DNA of 6,182 nucleotides, taken from contig QMLW01000133.1 in NCBI GenBank assembly GCA_003646935.1, positions 1-6,182 on the forward strand. Reading direction: 5' to 3'. Shown piece by piece: positions 6,053 to 6,182 of this stretch (position 1 is the stretch's first letter; every line of letters begins with the position of its first letter). The notes beneath the pieces are model-generated. The model saw nothing but the letters and a program-made list of their open reading frames with translations, made no database searches and was not told where the DNA came from. Position numbers and translations under genes: made by a program. Source of the DNA: Deltaproteobacteria bacterium. Its GTDB lineage: Bacteria; Desulfobacterota; DSM-4660; Desulfatiglandales; B25-G16.

Positions 6053-6182
6053 TTAAACACGTCCAAAGTCATCTTCGAGCCGCTCGATATCATCCTCGCC
6101 AAAATAGCTCCCCTGCTGGATCTCGATAAAAGCGAGGTCTTCGCCTCCTGTATTTTGAATCCTGTGGGCAGCCCCAGCAGGA
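6053..6182 (-). CDS. manC: C-terminal end of mannose-1-phosphate guanylyltransferase / mannose-6-phosphate isomerase (type II), truncated by window edge
   Basis: Reading the minus strand from 6181 to the TAA at 6055-6053 gives 42 codons that begin PAGAAHRIQNTGG, continue LAFIEIQQGSYFGEDDI and end RLEDDFGRV. This is the characteristic cupin end of the bifunctional ManC/AlgA/XanB family, whose usual form is HRxENxG, IEVQxGxYLGEDDIxR and a terminal D-Y-G-R. The full protein would make GDP-mannose for surface polysaccharide. Only the tail is visible, so a stand-alone guanylyltransferase of the same family or a single-domain cupin isomerase cannot be excluded. It ends 9 bases from the vapC stop with no terminator visible between. 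Confidence 0.85.
   Translation of the reverse strand, partial: PAGAAHRIQNTGGEDLAFIEIQQGSYFGEDDIERLEDDFGRV

Overview
The window looks like chromosomal DNA from a free-living anaerobic-type bacterium, possibly a member of the former Deltaproteobacteria (Desulfobacterota) or a neighbouring environmental phylum. That guess rests on the style of the HtpX, Liv and adenine deaminase proteins and on the mixed, moderate base composition. It is inference, not proof. All proteins read with the standard bacterial code, and no RNA gene, CRISPR array, insertion sequence or phage gene is visible.

Layout. Positions 1-2162 (+) hold the end of a branched-chain amino acid (or related amide/urea-type) ABC importer operon: the 3' part of the permease livM, then livG and livF, packed with zero or one base between genes. 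Immediately downstream (about 2174-2572, +) lies a VapC-like PIN-domain reading frame with no antitoxin gene. It seems to have lost its start codon and two of the four expected acidic active-site positions. Converging on it is htpX (2583-3452, -), a membrane zinc metalloprotease. Between htpX and the next gene is a 221-base gap that holds a 113-bp imperfect inverted repeat made of CTTnGTGn-like octads. The divergent gene ade (3674-5311, +) encodes a complete adenine deaminase.

After ade comes an extremely AT-rich 98-base gap with promoter-like hexamers and a 10-bp direct repeat. It is followed by an intact type II toxin-antitoxin pair: vapB (AbrB-fold antitoxin, 5410-5661) and vapC (PIN ribonuclease, start probably GTG 5636, end 6043). 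The right edge (6053-6182, -) carries the last 42 codons of a mannose-1-phosphate guanylyltransferase/mannose-6-phosphate isomerase type II protein, converging on vapC with only 9 bases between the stops.

How the parts work together. The Liv genes form one transport complex. htpX and ade are separate housekeeping functions (membrane protein quality control and purine salvage). The two PIN loci make the most interesting contrast: one complete, antitoxin-paired module with all acidic residues, and one orphan whose sequence suggests disarmament. I do not see a multi-gene system that is convincingly new. The best leads are the disarmed orphan toxin abutting livF, the octad inverted repeat between htpX and ade, and the repeat-bearing promoter of vapBC.
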